Below, piece after piece: positions 27,177 to 27,478 of a DNA stretch of 27,478 bases. Numbering within the stretch: position 1 is the stretch's first letter; each line of letters opens with the position of its first letter. The notes beneath the pieces were generated by a model. That model saw only the letters and a list, made by a program, of their open reading frames with translations, searched no databases and had not been told where the DNA came from. The position numbers were made by a program, and so were the translations under genes. The DNA is from a virus, in IMG/VR virus record IMGVR_UViG_3300027241_000176, positions 1 through 27,478 of that record. One strand, written 5' to 3'.

Positions 27177-27275
27177 GATGGGCTGGCATGGTGTGCTATG
27201 CTGTTTTGTTAAAATCCATGGGCAGGCGGATAAAACAGAGTGTTCAAGTTGGGTTCGATTCCCACCCCATCTCCA
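27177..27275 (+). tRNA. tRNA-like element with an expanded anticodon arm
   Basis: GATGGG pairs with CCCATC (27266-27271), then T-CCA. The D-arm GCAT/ATGC and the T-loop GGG-TTCGATT-CCC are good. The anticodon arm CTGTTTT/AAAACAG is a 7-bp stem but encloses 24 bases instead of 7, with an inner TCC/GGA pairing. The seventh acceptor pair is C-C. It is either a decaying tRNA or one with an insertion in the anticodon loop. Confidence 0.5.
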
Positions 27276-27282
27276 AGGTTAC

Positions 27283-27290
27283 AATAAATA
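27283..27290 (+). promoter_or_regulatory. late-promoter-like AATAAATA
   Basis: AATAAATA followed by CTCGT; initiation near 27296 would give a short RNA ending at the terminator at 27365. Confidence 0.4.
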
Positions 27291-27295
27291 CTCGT

Positions 27296-27365
27296 GGACA
27301 CTACGATTAGGAAAGGGGTGGTTACCTAATAAACCCGCGGGGGGCAACTGTTAGCCTCCCTTTTT
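27296..27365 (+). ncRNA. candidate 70-nt small RNA
   Basis: It lies between a late-promoter-like box and a strong terminator, without a reading frame. TTAGG and CCTAA form an inner stem. It may simply be the 3' trailer of the tRNA transcripts. Confidence 0.3.
27339..27365 (+). terminator. intrinsic terminator of the tRNA cluster
   Basis: GGGGGGC (27339-27345) and GCCTCCC (27354-27360) pair over 7 bp with one G-U, followed by TTTTT. Confidence 0.85.
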
Positions 27366-27366
27366 A

Positions 27367-27397
27367 TTGACTTGTCAATAATATCAATATATAAATA
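27367..27397 (+). promoter_or_regulatory. combined sigma70-like and late promoter
   Basis: TTGACT at 27367-27372, a 17-base spacer and TATAAA at 27390-27395 within TATAAATA (27390-27397). Confidence 0.7.
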
Positions 27398-27419
27398 TTG
27401 ACAACAGAGGAGATCTAAC

Positions 27420-27478
27420 ATGGATTTTAATTTTATTTTTGCTTATCTTAAAGAACAACTTGCTGGACTATGGACAGA
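27420..27478 (+). CDS. start of an unknown protein (cut by the window edge)
   Basis: ATG 27420 follows a strong GAGGAG by eight bases and lies downstream of a good promoter. Only MDFNFIFAYLKEQLAGLWT is visible. It could be the start of a small membrane or helical protein; the product cannot be named. Confidence 0.65.
   Translation, partial: MDFNFIFAYLKEQLAGLWT

Overview
The window looks like part of the genome of a large T4-like tailed phage infecting an alphaproteobacterium, probably marine. Four things point there. Short motifs of the T4 late promoter type (TATAAATA, often followed by nTATT) stand in front of many genes on both strands. There is a T4-ligase-like protein and several homing endonucleases. 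The gene packing is tight, with ATGA and TAATG overlaps. The tmRNA gene is circularly permuted as in Alphaproteobacteria, and DUF1127-type small proteins occur. The host assignment is inference from gene content.

Layout. 1-2213: accessory small genes behind two strong sigma70-like (probably early) promoters with near-identical sequence. 2216-5036: late-type promoters, an alpha/beta hydrolase whose start sits in a hairpin, an unknown protein, ClpP and a P-loop kinase. 5128-9445: nuclease, large membrane coiled-coil protein, receiver-like protein, ClpX, translation initiation factor IF-3 and ribosomal protein bS21. 9453-13992: Hsp20 (with a possible RNA thermometer), ClpS, a nucleotidyltransferase, a DEDDh exonuclease, GMP reductase, KdsA and KdsB. 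14042-14847: four translationally coupled small proteins. 14916-16238 (minus): virion-type structural protein. 16314-17300: ligase-like protein that has lost its catalytic lysine. 17283-21327 (minus): an operon of radical SAM proteins, mostly split into separate core and SPASM genes. 21373-24948: small proteins, a permuted tmRNA with a duplicated intervening segment, and an outer-membrane porin-like protein. 24954-27275: tRNA cluster with broken, nested and unusual tRNAs and two homing endonucleases. 27339-27478: terminator, promoter and the start of a further gene.

How the genes may work together. tmRNA, ClpX, ClpP and ClpS would together supply ribosome rescue, tagging and degradation of tagged proteins. 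IF-3, bS21 and the tRNAs act on the same translation machinery. The phage therefore appears to carry a translation-takeover and protein quality-control set; SmpB is not in this window. KdsA, KdsB and a second cytidylyltransferase suggest activated-sugar synthesis, and the porin-like protein suggests envelope remodelling. The most novel-looking piece is the tandem array of split radical SAM/SPASM gene pairs, whose substrate I cannot determine.
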